Shown piece after piece: positions 26,153 through 34,220 of a DNA stretch of 64,000 nucleotides. Source of the DNA: Chitinophagaceae bacterium. Its GTDB lineage: Bacteria; Bacteroidota; Bacteroidia; Chitinophagales; Chitinophagaceae. The DNA lies in NCBI GenBank assembly GCA_019638615.1, contig JAHBTL010000001.1:186001-250000 (forward strand). Reading direction: 5' to 3'. The position numbers were made by a program, and so were the translations under genes. The notes under the pieces are model-generated. The model saw nothing but the letters and a program-made list of their open reading frames with translations, was not told the DNA's origin and searched no databases. The stretch's first letter is position 1; each line of letters starts with the position of its first letter.

Positions 26153-27255
26153 TATTGCAGAAGTTTAGAAAGAAATGTTTTGTATTCTGTTATTCTATTA
26201 ATGACTGAATTTTTGTCCGTTGTTCCAGAAGATATATACTTATTGAAATCATCACCTTCAATAAATTCCTGATTTTTCTTAATAAATGAATTTTTTGTAA
26301 GTTTTTTTATTTTTTCTTCAGAAGGATTTAGTTCATAGAATGAAACCATCTGTGCATCATAAAGAGCAGCATTAAACTTTGCATTTCTATTAGTAGAATC
26401 ATAAGTTTTAAATGAGAATTTATCCAGTGCTAAATTAACCTTATTTAAAGTGGTGGTAAACTCTAATTCAATTTCAGTTAATCTTTGTTTGTCAATGTTT
26501 CGGTTAGTTTCACTATAGGTATTAAGAAATGAAACCAGAGGCTTAGCGTAATTGCGCCAGTTATCAGCAAATGAAAGAAAACGTAAAACTAATTCGTCCG
26601 CCTTCATTCTTTTGTCAGTTTTATTTAATGTAAGTTCTCTAAATAGTTTATTGTTCCCTAGCTTTTCTAATTTGTCCATAAACGGACCTGCATGAATTCC
26701 ATGCCGAAGTTCGTGTGCATTTAATTTTACAGACCCTGTATTCAGCCTTTCAAATACATCAAATTTTATTTGCGGATGGGTGTCTTTCAATATGACTATA
26801 CAACGAACAGTTCTATTTTGTATATGACGTTGAAATCTGGGATCTAATGATGAAAAGGTATAGCCATCTAATTCAGGATACGCAGTTAATCCTCTTAACT
26901 CAAATTCATCGGAAGTAAAAAGTTTTATGCTATTAAGTCTTTGATTCCCGTCTATAACTGCAAGTGTTTCATCAGGATTTTGACTTAAAAATATTACTGG
27001 AATAGGGCAATTGATTATTAAAGATTCGATAAGACGAGATGCTTGTGCTCTATTCCAGACATAACCACGTTGAAACTCTGGAATCACTATATGTCCATTA
27101 TTTAAATAGTCTATTAACGTTGAAACTGTAAAGTCATATGTCTCTGTATTTAACCTTCTTTTTTCAGGTGGGATATTTAAAATATCAAGATTTAACTCTT
27201 CTATTTCCGGAAAGAGTTTATCAGCTAGCTTGGTCGATTTATTTCTTTCTATCAT
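26152..27255 (-). CDS. DUF262 (GmrS/ParB-like) domain protein
   Basis: 367 residues. The DUF262 motifs are clear: VSTLIDYLNNGHIVIPEFQRGYVW is represented by the IPEFQRGYVW core (about 58-67), then AVIDGNQRLNSIKLF (DGxQR, about 101), and FDVFERLNTGSVKLNAHELR (about 165-185). In GmrSD-type and BrxU-type restriction proteins this fold binds nucleotide and controls a nuclease. There is no DUF1524 HNH domain here, so the nuclease is probably the coupled HEPN protein. It is first of the two-gene operon; 372 bases upstream contain a repeat and no obvious promoter. Confidence 0.88.
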   Translation of the reverse strand: MIERNKSTKLADKLFPEIEELNLDILNIPPEKRRLNTETYDFTVSTLIDYLNNGHIVIPEFQRGYVWNRAQASRLIESLIINCPIPVIFLSQNPDETLAVIDGNQRLNSIKLFTSDEFELRGLTAYPELDGYTFSSLDPRFQRHIQNRTVRCIVILKDTHPQIKFDVFERLNTGSVKLNAHELRHGIHAGPFMDKLEKLGNNKLFRELTLNKTDKRMKADELVLRFLSFADNWRNYAKPLVSFLNTYSETNRNIDKQRLTEIELEFTTTLNKVNLALDKFSFKTYDSTNRNAKFNAALYDAQMVSFYELNPSEEKIKKLTKNSFIKKNQEFIEGDDFNKYISSGTTDKNSVINRITEYKTFLSKLLQ

Positions 27256-27467
27256 TTTAATATATTAAGGTGCCAAATAAAATTTGCAGCTAATGTTTGT
27301 ATTTACGTTATTATACGGAATAATTAAAATTATCAAACATTAAAAGCAAGCATATTAGTATTATATACTTTACATTGTTAATAGCGCCCATACAATCCCT
27401 GCATCCATCTTAAAACGTTTAAAAGTGTTTCTACACAATAACTCAAACACAGCTTCACCTCACTCAG

Positions 27468-27690
27468 CCACATGCCCCATTTTCGCAGTTTCCTGTAAAA
27501 TCAAGCATATACAAAAACATCACCGCTCCGGCTAATACCGGCCCATGTTTTAAAAGCCACTAAAATTTTTGAAATTGGGTTCGGGTAGTGGCAGGCCCGC
27601 CTAAACGGACGGACAGGCAGTCAAAAGATGGAAGGATTAAAAAAGCACCTTCAAGATAAGAAGTTTTTTGATAATACCAAATATGCTACA
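27468..27690. repeat. Direct repeat R1, left flank of the Rpn gene (copy of 31152-31372)
   Basis: Segments such as CACCGCTCCGGCTAATACCG, CAGGCAGTCAAAAGAT and GGATTAAAAAAGCACCTTCA recur in the same order at 31152-31372 with roughly 80-85 % identity by eye. R1 leads into the Rpn gene; R2 does not. The repeat includes a short coding-like stretch (EGLKKHLQ). R1 may be the end of a transposable unit. The rest of the gap 27256-27467 holds nothing recognisable. Confidence 0.65.
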
Positions 27691-27852
27691 AAGCGGAGCA
27701 GCAATAGATCATCTCACTCCCGCATATTGATTTTGCAGGCGCAGGGCTGGCAGCATTACTTAAATTACTATTATCGCGCCCGGTTCTTTTTCATCTTAAA
27801 ACATTACATTTCTCTTGAATATTATTATTGTTTTTTAGCCAAGAGGAACTCC

Positions 27853-27904
27853 CATAAAATTTTTCATTCATCCATTGTGTATTTTATGAATGAAAAATTT
27901 TATG
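27853..27904. repeat. Perfect 19-bp inverted repeat upstream of the Rpn gene
   Basis: CATAAAATTTTTCATTCAT (27853-27871) and its exact reverse complement (27886-27904) flank a 14-base loop. It ends 80 bases before the likely ATG of the Rpn nuclease. Such a strong hairpin could block readthrough transcription into the gene, a common way for mobile elements to limit expression, or be a recombination site. Confidence 0.7.
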
Positions 27905-27984
27905 TACGTTTGAATCGTTTTAATATAGCACACTACACCATTCCTGCTATGCATAAAAAACCTATAGCTAACCGGGAAAATACC

Positions 27985-28959
27985 ATGCCGCGCAAAAAAG
28001 ACGATGCTCTTTTAAAAGCCGCTTTTGAAGAGCTTTTTCCTCACCTGCTTCGTTTTTGTTTTCCCAATGCAGATAAAGTATTTGACTTTCGTAAAGGTTT
28101 TGTATTTCTTGATAAGGAACTGACCGAACTGTTCCCCGAGCTTAAAAAGCAGGGAGGCAGCAGGTTCGTGGATATGCTGGTAAAAACATTCCGGAAAAAC
28201 GGGAAGGAAGAATGGATACTGGTACATATAGAAATACAGGGTGGTAGCATAAAAGGATTCCCCAAACGCATGTTCCAGTACTGGTACAGGATATACGACC
28301 GCTACGGAGTGGATATAACCGCTTTAGCAATATTTACCGGCAATAAGCGCCAGCAGCACCCCGATATGTTTCATAAAACGTTTATGGGCACTGAAATTAC
28401 TTACCGCTACAATGCCTATCATATATTCAGTCATTCCGAAGCGGAGCTGCTGGCCATGGACAACCCATTTGCCCTGATCGTGCTGGCGGCACAGAAGGCG
28501 CTGTTGCAGGGCAAAGTACCTGAAGAAGCGCTGGCTGATCACCGGCTGACGGTAGCCCGTGCGTTGATACAAAGCAAAAAATTCAGCCATAACAAGATAA
28601 AGAGACTGCTGCTTTTTTTGAAAAACTTCATCTATGTTGGAAACGAGGAAATAAACCGTAAATTTGATAACCAAATTGAACAATTAACAAGAGGAAAAAT
28701 TACTATGGGTATTATAGAAACCATAAAGAAAATAGAACGTGAAGAGGGTATTGAAATAGGGATGAAGAAAGGTATGGAAAAAGGTATAGAAAAGGGCATA
28801 GAGAAAGGAATGGAAAAGGGTATAGAAAAAGGCAAGCAGGAAGTTATTGAAAACCTGATCATCAAGATGGGACTATCAGATAAGCAGGTAGCCGATGTTA
28901 CCGAAATGCCGGTAAGCTTTGTAAAAAAGATCCGTGCCGCACTAAAAAAGAAAAAATAA
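27985..28959 (+). CDS. Rpn-family recombination-promoting nuclease / PD-(D/E)XK transposase-like protein
   Basis: 324 residues from the ATG at 27985 (MPRKKDDALLKAAFEELFPH). The frame is open 119 codons further upstream, but that stretch crosses the hairpin and repeat and is not protein-like; an ATG at 27949 is the main alternative. PD-(D/E)XK features include RFVDMLVKTF (Asp), then EEWILVHIEIQGG with the ExQ/K-type motif, and KRMFQYWYRIYDRYGVDI. Family members such as E. coli RpnA are DNA endonucleases that raise recombination. Near the C terminus is a run of four-residue GMEK/GIEK repeats. A C-terminal HTH-like SDKQVADVTEMPVSFVKKIR ends it. Confidence 0.85.
   Translation: MPRKKDDALLKAAFEELFPHLLRFCFPNADKVFDFRKGFVFLDKELTELFPELKKQGGSRFVDMLVKTFRKNGKEEWILVHIEIQGGSIKGFPKRMFQYWYRIYDRYGVDITALAIFTGNKRQQHPDMFHKTFMGTEITYRYNAYHIFSHSEAELLAMDNPFALIVLAAQKALLQGKVPEEALADHRLTVARALIQSKKFSHNKIKRLLLFLKNFIYVGNEEINRKFDNQIEQLTRGKITMGIIETIKKIEREEGIEIGMKKGMEKGIEKGIEKGMEKGIEKGKQEVIENLIIKMGLSDKQVADVTEMPVSFVKKIRAALKKKK
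28762..28833 (+). repeat. 12-base coding tandem repeat in the Rpn gene
   Basis: About six units of 12 bases, each coding Gly-Met/Ile-Glu-Lys. Because the unit is a multiple of three, slippage would change protein length without breaking the frame. The units vary in DNA (ggtatggaaaaa, ggtatagaaaag, ggcatagagaaa), so they are not freshly expanded. Confidence 0.8.
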
Positions 28960-29272
28960 ACCTGATTAAAATCCAGTTTCATTTTTCCTGCTATATAAAC
29001 TCTATACATATACGTAAGATTGAATTTTTCAAACGCCGTTGCACAATGCCCAACAGTGCTTCAACCGTACAAGAGTGCGACGCAACCACAGCCTAATAGT
29101 AGTACTACAGCCCGACCCATAAAAATCTCCTCATTCTCCCGACATATCCCACAATTCCCAATATCCCATCATCCCACCGCCCTCGCGCAGGTGCTGAAAG
29201 TATGTTTGTCTCTTTATGAGTACTTTTTGCATTCTTCAAAATCCACCAGCTTTACCGGGAATTTGATATAAA
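28960..29272. other. Gene-free stretch with short repeat words
   Basis: No convincing coding region. CAATATCCCATCATCCC near 29160-29175 is the inverse copy of the word at 18404-18425. The short frame at 29020-29271 does not look like protein. Confidence 0.5.
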
Positions 29273-29428
29273 GGAGTATAACTTTTTAAAAGATTTGAGA
29301 GAAGCGTTTTGACCTGCGGTTTTGTGATTCGAGGGCGAAACCATGGCGGCGGGGGTGGTACCAACAAAAAGAAAACAGGCAGCATACTTAACGGGAGCAC
29401 TTATGATGATATGCCTGTGAGGTAATAA

Positions 29429-30082
29429 CTATTCTCTTTTAAACCCGATCATCTCCCTGTTTTTACTCGTTTGAAATTGAATGTTGCATTTGACATCTTC
29501 TATGCTGATCAAATCATCTGTATCGCCTAATACTTCATCAACCAAACCATATTCTTTTGCTTCAACAGCATTAAAAAAATGGTCGCGGCGAAACATCTCT
29601 TCAATTTCATCTTTGGTGTGTCCTGAACATTTTGCCAATCGGGTAAAATATCTGGTTTTGTAATGCTGCTATTCTCTGTAAGCAATGCGAACATCTTCGG
29701 TATAACCTTTGCGCCTGCAGGATGCATGTGAACAGTGGCATAAGGAAGCGCATAACGTTGTTGTCCTTTGGCACCTGCTGCTAAGTAAAACAGTTTGCCA
29801 TGCTGCCGCAAAACCAACCGCAACAGTTGATGCAGGTGATTTTAATTTTCGTATCGTATCATAAATAGCAAAACCTGAATACACAACGCCACCGGGACTA
29901 TTGATGTAAAGCATAATTGGCGCGTGGCTTTTCACTATCGAGGTAAAGCAATTGTGCTACTACAAGATTTGCATATTTTCTTCAATGGCAGTGCCTAAAA
30001 AAACAATTCTTTCTTTTAGCAAAGACTATAAATATCGTAAGCACCTCTTGTGGGTACTGTCTACTACTGTAGGGATGATCAT
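29429..30082 (-). pseudogene. clpP-like pseudogene (copy A)
   Basis: Sequence equals the intact ClpP-like gene at 32818-33474 but is broken by several frameshifts. Compared with copy B there is an extra T near 29630, a loss of about seven bases near 29708 that removes part of the HPAGGGAK loop after the catalytic His, an extra GTT near 29760 and single-base changes near 29785-29815 and 30020. The reading frame is split into at least three pieces, so no active protease can be made. This shows that selection has been lost on this copy. Confidence 0.92.
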
Positions 30083-30083
30083 A

Positions 30084-30344
30084 TCAGGCAAAAATGTTTT
30101 TTAGTTGTTGCGCGAAAGAAGGTTCACGCAGCAGTTGCTGGTAAATTAATTCAACTTATTTCTTTGTTGCCTGCGTGAAGATCGGATAAGTTTATGAACA
30201 TGCTTTTGTGCTTCTACTTTTCAAAAAACAACTTGATCAAGTCAAGCATGCGTGTTTCAAATTGTGCTTTTTTCACCGTTCATTTAAGGTAAATAAATAT
30301 TTTTCTATCTGCTCTGTCTCAATTAAATCGTTCCTCATATACAT
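30084..30344 (-). pseudogene. Anti-sigma-like pseudogene (copy A)
   Basis: Corresponds to the intact 87-codon gene at 33476-33739. Single-base losses (near 30175, 30225 and 30275) and substitutions destroy the frame, including the start of the [14 protein letters not shown] block. It lies between the clpP-like pseudogene and the intact sigma gene, in the same order as copy B. Confidence 0.88.
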
Positions 30345-30825
30345 TTCTTTTTTTTAGCGCTGTGCGAATTTTTTCAATGCATTTATGTTTTTGTACCGTT
30401 GCCGAACGAACGCCATTGAAACCAAAACCTGCAGCGATTTGCTGAAGCGAAAGATTGTCGTAATAAAATGCTTTGAGCATGTGCAAGCATTTTTGTCCTG
30501 CCAGCAATAAGTAGTGAAAAACATTTTTATCTTCATCTGCAGCTTCATTTTCTTCATCAACAAATGCTTCAACATCTTCCGGCAACGGATCGAAGTACTG
30601 ATTTTTAGCATGAAGCCAAAGTATTTTAGCAGTGCCCAGCAAATATGCTTTTGCTGAAGTATGAATTTGCAATGTACCTTTTGCTTCTCTTTCAAGATAT
30701 ATCAATAGCGCATCATGAAAAGCATCATTCGCTTCTTCCGGATTTCCACCCAAACGCTTTATTAAACGCGCTGCTTCGGGAAAGACTTCCCAATATAACG
30801 CAACTAAACTTTCGTGCTCCATCAT
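30319..30825 (-). CDS. ECF-like sigma factor (copy A, intact)
   Basis: 168 residues, about 95 % identical by eye to the copy at 33714-34220; differences include W12 for R, N28 for D, A73 for S, P79 for S, V84 for I and G133 for S. Region 2 (LVALYWEVFPEAARLIKRLG, then ANDAFHDALLIYLERE) and region 4 (CLHMLKAFYYDNLSLQQIAA, then VQKHKCIEKIR) are both present. It would direct RNA polymerase to a specific promoter set. Its operon partners are dead in this copy, so it may be an unrestrained or redundant sigma factor, or simply not yet decayed. Confidence 0.85.
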   Translation of the reverse strand: MMEHESLVALYWEVFPEAARLIKRLGGNPEEANDAFHDALLIYLEREAKGTLQIHTSAKAYLLGTAKILWLHAKNQYFDPLPEDVEAFVDEENEAADEDKNVFHYLLLAGQKCLHMLKAFYYDNLSLQQIAAGFGFNGVRSATVQKHKCIEKIRTALKKRNVYEERFN

Positions 30826-31151
30826 TCCATTTTATTATTAGTGTTCAAAAAGGTAGCATTATCACCTTACATCATGAAATTTTTTTTTCATGTATGAAGT
30901 TGTTTCTAATGCTCACCGTTCATATTTTATTATTTACTCTTGCCGCCAACCCGCATAACAGGATGTTGCAGTAAAATGACGCAAAACACGAATAAATTTA
31001 CGAAATCACGGTTGGGAGTTTTAAAAATGAGTTTTGATTTTCAATAGTTTATCGTCCGCTGAAAAAAATTGTTATTACACCAACACAACTTTTCATATCT
31101 GTGTTCAAACGTTTATAAGCGTTATATATGGGTAATCAGATACAGCCCCAG

Positions 31152-31372
31152 CACTCTTGGCCATATACTCCATTTTTACAATTTCCTGGTAAGATCAAAC
31201 ACATACAAATACATCACCGCACCGGCTAATACCGGCTCATGTTTTTAAATCCACTAAAATTATTGAAATATGGGTTCAGGTAATGGCAGGCAGTCAAAAG
31301 ATTGAAGGATTAAAAAAGCACCTTCAAGGTAAGATGTTTTCCGATAATATCAAATATTTGCCAGTCTCATTG
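31152..31372. repeat. Direct repeat R2, copy of the Rpn left flank
   Basis: Partial copy of 27468-27690, including ACCGGCTAATACCGG, GGCAGGCAGTCAAAAGAT and GGATTAAAAAAGCACCTTCA. No Rpn gene follows. It may be a solo end left by loss of an element, or the second boundary of one. The gap 30889-31151 shows nothing else recognisable. Confidence 0.65.
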
Positions 31373-31470
31373 TGTTATAAAATTTTCCTTAACTTAATGC
31401 AGCCCTGTATTATAAATTTAATTTTTGATTTTCATGTTTTTGTAAAAGGGTTAAATGTAAATCTAAAACC

Positions 31471-31932
31471 ATGACTCTGTTTCCAACTGTTTTCATTATG
31501 CAAAAACTCAAGCGGATTTTTTATTATTTCCTTGGATTAATCATGCTCATAACTGCTATCAGTATGATTATAGTGGGAATAGTTGCAATTTCAGATTTGC
31601 CTTTTTTGAAAGGAGTGACAAACTCTTCAATCTTAATGATAGTGTTGGTTATTGTTTCATTTGTACAAGGCCAAATCAGCAAAAAAGATCTGGCTAAACT
31701 TCAGCATCATGCAGATGCTGAAAGTCTTTTCGGCAAATATGTTCAATATTATAAGAGGAAGCTATTGCTAAACAGCATACCTGTAATTACTTCAGCCGCA
31801 TTATTTGTGCTTACCAACAAAAACATATTTTTCTATATTCTGATCATTCAGATCCCAGTTGCTTTGGTGTTTTTTCCAAGGCAGGCGCAAATACTTAAAG
31901 AGCTGCCTGGCAGGGATATAATATTCCAGTAA
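31471..31932 (+). CDS. Small four-helix membrane protein, unknown function
   Basis: 153 residues, or 144 from the second ATG at 31498 (MQKLKRIFYYFLGLIMLITA), which gives a cleaner start. Four hydrophobic segments are seen, near residues 16-38, 48-65, 98-116 and 119-137, separated by basic and polar loops (SKKDLAKLQHHADAESLFGK). No family is recognised. It would be an inner-membrane protein. It sits alone between repeats R2 and the tandem array, so its neighbours give no clue to its job. Confidence 0.6.
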   Translation: MTLFPTVFIMQKLKRIFYYFLGLIMLITAISMIIVGIVAISDLPFLKGVTNSSILMIVLVIVSFVQGQISKKDLAKLQHHADAESLFGKYVQYYKRKLLLNSIPVITSAALFVLTNKNIFFYILIIQIPVALVFFPRQAQILKELPGRDIIFQ

Positions 31933-31959
31933 ATATAACCTGGTTAAATCCCTTTATGC

Positions 31960-32660
31960 AGGGGAGAAATCTGCCCGGCATTTGTACTAAAGCTCATCAT
32001 CTGTGCTACTGCCCAACGGATTTCTCACCCGCCGCAATATGTTTTAATTCATTAGAACCTGAAGGCGGGTTCGAAATGACGGTTGCGGGTTCCGTCCTTT
32101 CGACTGAGCCAACACGAACGTTATAGTTTAATGCAACTTTTGCGAAGGAGAAATCTGCCTGGCATTTGTACTAATGCTCAACATCTGTGCTACTGCCAAA
32201 CGGATTTCTCACCCGCCGCAATATGTTTTAATTTATTAGAACCTGAAGGCGGGTTCGAAATGACGGGTGTTTGTTCCGTCTTTTCGAATGAGCCAATACG
32301 AACACTATAGTTAAGTGCAACTTTTGCGAAGGAGAAAACTGCCGACTTCTGTACTAATACTCAACATCAGTACTAATGCCAAACAGATTTCTCACCCGCC
32401 GCGAGATGCTTTTAATTTAAACAGCCGGGGGGCGGGTTCGAAATGACGGTTGCGGGTTCCGTCCTTTCGACTGAGCCAACACGAACGTTATAATTTAATG
32501 TAACTTTTGCGAAGGAGAAATCTGCCCACTTCTGTACTAATGCTCAACATCTGTACAACTGCCCAACGGATTTCTCACCCGTCGCATTATACTTTTAATT
32601 CATTACAACCGGTGGGCGGGTTCGAAATGACGGTTGAGGGTTTTTGTCTTTCGACCTCTT
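31960..32660. repeat. Tandem array of four ~184-bp units (CGAAATGACGG repeat family)
   Basis: GGCGGGTTCGAAATGACGG begins at 32064, 32248, 32431 and 32615, spacings of 184, 183 and 184. Each unit reads in order: GGAGAAATCTGCC, a CTCAACATCTGTACTA-type stretch, TGCCAAACGGATTTCTCACCC, CCGCAATATG, a TTTTAATTCATTA stretch, the CGAAATGACGG / CCGTC(A/C)TTTCG hairpin, GAGCCAACACGAAC and TTTAATGCAACTTTTGCGAAG. Single or paired copies occur at 21.4, 34.3 and 34.6 kb. No stable coding region spans the array. Confidence 0.9.
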
Positions 32661-32665
32661 CGCCA

Positions 32666-32777
32666 TGGTTTCGCTCACGAACCACTACCAGAACTTTATA
32701 TGAGGAGTATAACTTTTTAAAAGATTTGGGAAAAGAGTTTTGACCTATAGCGGTTTTGTGGTTCGTGAGCGAAACCA
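32666..32777. repeat. Perfect 20-bp inverted repeat flanking 72 bases
   Basis: TGGTTTCGCTCACGAACCAC (32666-32685) is the exact reverse complement of 32758-32777. The right arm is found, degraded, in copy A near 29322-29350. The left arm is absent there. The layout resembles a tiny inverted-repeat element sitting at the junction of the tandem array and the duplicated operon. Confidence 0.7.
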
Positions 32778-32817
32778 CAGCGGAAGCACTTATGATGATA
32801 TGCCTGCCAGGTAATAA

Positions 32818-33474
32818 CTATTCTCTTTTAAACCCGATCATCTCCCTGTTTTTACCCGCTTGAAATTGAATTTTGCATTTGACATCTTCTATGCTGATCA
32901 AATCATCTGTATCGCCCAATACTTCATCAACCAGGCCATACTCTTTTGCTTCAACAGCATTAAAAAAATGGTCGCGGCGAAACATCTCTTCAATTTCATC
33001 TTTGGTGTGTCCTGAACATTTGCCAATCAGGTAAAATATCTGGTTTTGTAATCGCTCCTGTTCTCTGTAAGCAATGCGAACATCTTCGGTATAACCTTTT
33101 GCACCGCCACCTGCAGGATGCATGTGAACAGTGGCATAAGGAAGCGCATAACGTTGTCCTTTGGCACCTGCTGTAAGTAAAACGGTTGCCATGCTGCCGC
33201 AAAAACCAACCGCAACAGTTGATACAGGTGATTTTAATTTTCGTATCGTATCATAAATAGCAAAACCTGAATACACAACGCCACCGGGACTATTGATGTA
33301 AAGCATAATTGGCGCGTGGCTTTCACTATCGAGGTAAAGCAATTGTGCTACTACAAGATTTGCCATATTTTCTTCAATGGCAGTGCCTAAAAAAACAATT
33401 CTTTCTTTTAGCAAAAGACTATAAATATCGTAAGCACCTCTTGTGGTACTGTCTACTACTGTAGGGATAATCAT
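32818..33474 (-). CDS. ClpP-like serine protease in a sigma-factor operon
   Basis: 218 residues from the ATG at 33474 ([20 protein letters not shown]); a TTG three codons upstream is less likely. It is full-length ClpP with the catalytic triad in place: Ser94 in [14 protein letters not shown], His119 in VHMHPAGGG and Asp168 in [27 protein letters not shown] and LTAGAKGQR are also kept. It differs from housekeeping ClpP around the active Ser (CGSMAT for AASMGA) and His (MHPAGG for IHQPLGG). ClpP forms a barrel that needs a ClpX/ClpC-type unfoldase. There is no clpX or tig next to it, so it is probably a second, specialised ClpP. It follows the anti-sigma-like gene with a single base between stop and start (TGA-T-ATG), which suggests translational coupling. 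Confidence 0.88.
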   Translation of the reverse strand: MIIPTVVDSTTRGAYDIYSLLLKERIVFLGTAIEENMANLVVAQLLYLDSESHAPIMLYINSPGGVVYSGFAIYDTIRKLKSPVSTVAVGFCGSMATVLLTAGAKGQRYALPYATVHMHPAGGGAKGYTEDVRIAYREQERLQNQIFYLIGKCSGHTKDEIEEMFRRDHFFNAVEAKEYGLVDEVLGDTDDLISIEDVKCKIQFQAGKNREMIGFKRE

Positions 33475-33475
33475 A

Positions 33476-33739
33476 TCAGGCAAAAATATTTTTTAGTTGT
33501 TGCGCGAAAGCAGGTTCAAGCAGCAGTTGCTGGTAAATTAATTCCAGCTTATTTCTTTGTTGCCTGCGTGAAAAGATCCGGATAAGTTTATGAACATGTT
33601 TTTGTGCTTCTACTTTTTCAAACAGCGAATCGTCAAGAAGCATGCGTGTTTCAAATTGTGCTTTTTTTTCGCCGCTCATTTGATGCGATAAATATTTTTC
33701 TATCTGCTCTACCTCAATTAAATCGTTCTTCATATACAT
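33476..33739 (-). CDS. Short anti-sigma-like protein
   Basis: 87 residues (or 85 from the second ATG). [20 protein letters not shown] then [18 protein letters not shown] looks like the N-terminal sigma-binding helices of Bacteroidota anti-sigma factors (IExYLxGxMSxEExxxFExxL). Unlike usual anti-sigmas there is no transmembrane segment or C-terminal periplasmic domain; it ends [12 protein letters not shown]. It would therefore act in the cytoplasm. Its start overlaps the end of the sigma gene by about 26 bases, and the ClpP gene follows one base after its stop. A sigma-binding protein whose removal by ClpP frees the sigma factor is an attractive but untested reading. Confidence 0.6.
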   Translation of the reverse strand: MYMKNDLIEVEQIEKYLSHQMSGEKKAQFETRMLLDDSLFEKVEAQKHVHKLIRIFSRRQQRNKLELIYQQLLLEPAFAQQLKNIFA

Positions 33740-34220
33740 TTCTTTTTTTTAGCGCTGTGCGAATTTTTTCAATGCATTTATGCTTTTGTACCGTTGCCGA
33801 ACGAACGCCATTGAAACCAAAACTTGCAGCGATTTGTTGAAGCGAAAGATTGTCGTAATAAAATGCTTTGAGCATATGCAAACATTTTTGTCCTGCCAGC
33901 AATAAGTAATGAAAAACATTTTTATCTTCATCTGCAGCTTCATTTTCTTCATCAACAAATGCTTCAATATCTTCCGGCAACGAATCGAAATATTGGTTTT
34001 TAGAATGAAGCCAAAGTATTTTAGCAGTGCCCAGCAAATATGCCTTTGCTGAAGTATGAATTTGCAATGTACCTTTTGCTTCTCTTTCAAGATATATCAA
34101 TAGCGCATCATGAAAAGCATCATTCGCTTCTTCCGGATCTCCACCCAAACGCTTTATTAAACGCGCTGCTTCGGGAAAAACTTCCCGGTATAACGCAACT
34201 AAACTTTCGTGCTCCATCAT
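33714..34220 (-). CDS. ECF-like sigma factor, first gene of sigma/anti-sigma/clpP operon
   Basis: 168 residues. Region 2 (LVALYREVFPEAARLIKRLG, then DPEEANDAFHDALLIYLERE) binds core polymerase and the -10-type element. An acidic linker follows (DIEAFVDEENEAADEDKN). Region 4 (CLHMLKAFYYDNLSLQQIAA, SFGFNGVRSATVQKHKCIEK) contains the HTH. Length is normal for ECF sigmas. It begins the three-gene minus-strand operon, overlapping the next gene by about 26 bases. TTATTATTAGTGTTC upstream is conserved between the two copies and probably belongs to the promoter. Confidence 0.85.
   Translation of the reverse strand: MMEHESLVALYREVFPEAARLIKRLGGDPEEANDAFHDALLIYLEREAKGTLQIHTSAKAYLLGTAKILWLHSKNQYFDSLPEDIEAFVDEENEAADEDKNVFHYLLLAGQKCLHMLKAFYYDNLSLQQIAASFGFNGVRSATVQKHKCIEKIRTALKKRNVYEERFN

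Larger units (their letters stand above)
29273..30888. repeat. Duplication copy A of the sigma/anti-sigma/clpP segment (decaying)
   Basis: From GGAGTATAACTTTTTAAAAG (29273) to ATCACCTTACATCATGAA (about 30888) the sequence runs parallel to 32703-34280. Copy A carries many small insertions and deletions plus an unrelated ~45-base stretch near 29345. The sigma gene is the only one still open. The two copies are about 3.4 kb apart in the same orientation. Confidence 0.9.

Noticed and set aside
27628-27984. Upstream extension of the Rpn frame by 119 codons
   Set aside because: Crosses repeat R1 and the 19-bp hairpin and is not protein-like; a start at 27985 or 27949 fits the family.
31960-32660. 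Regular repeats considered as a CRISPR array
   Set aside because: Units are ~184 bases and similar along their whole length; there are no unique spacers, no 23-47-base repeat and no cas genes.
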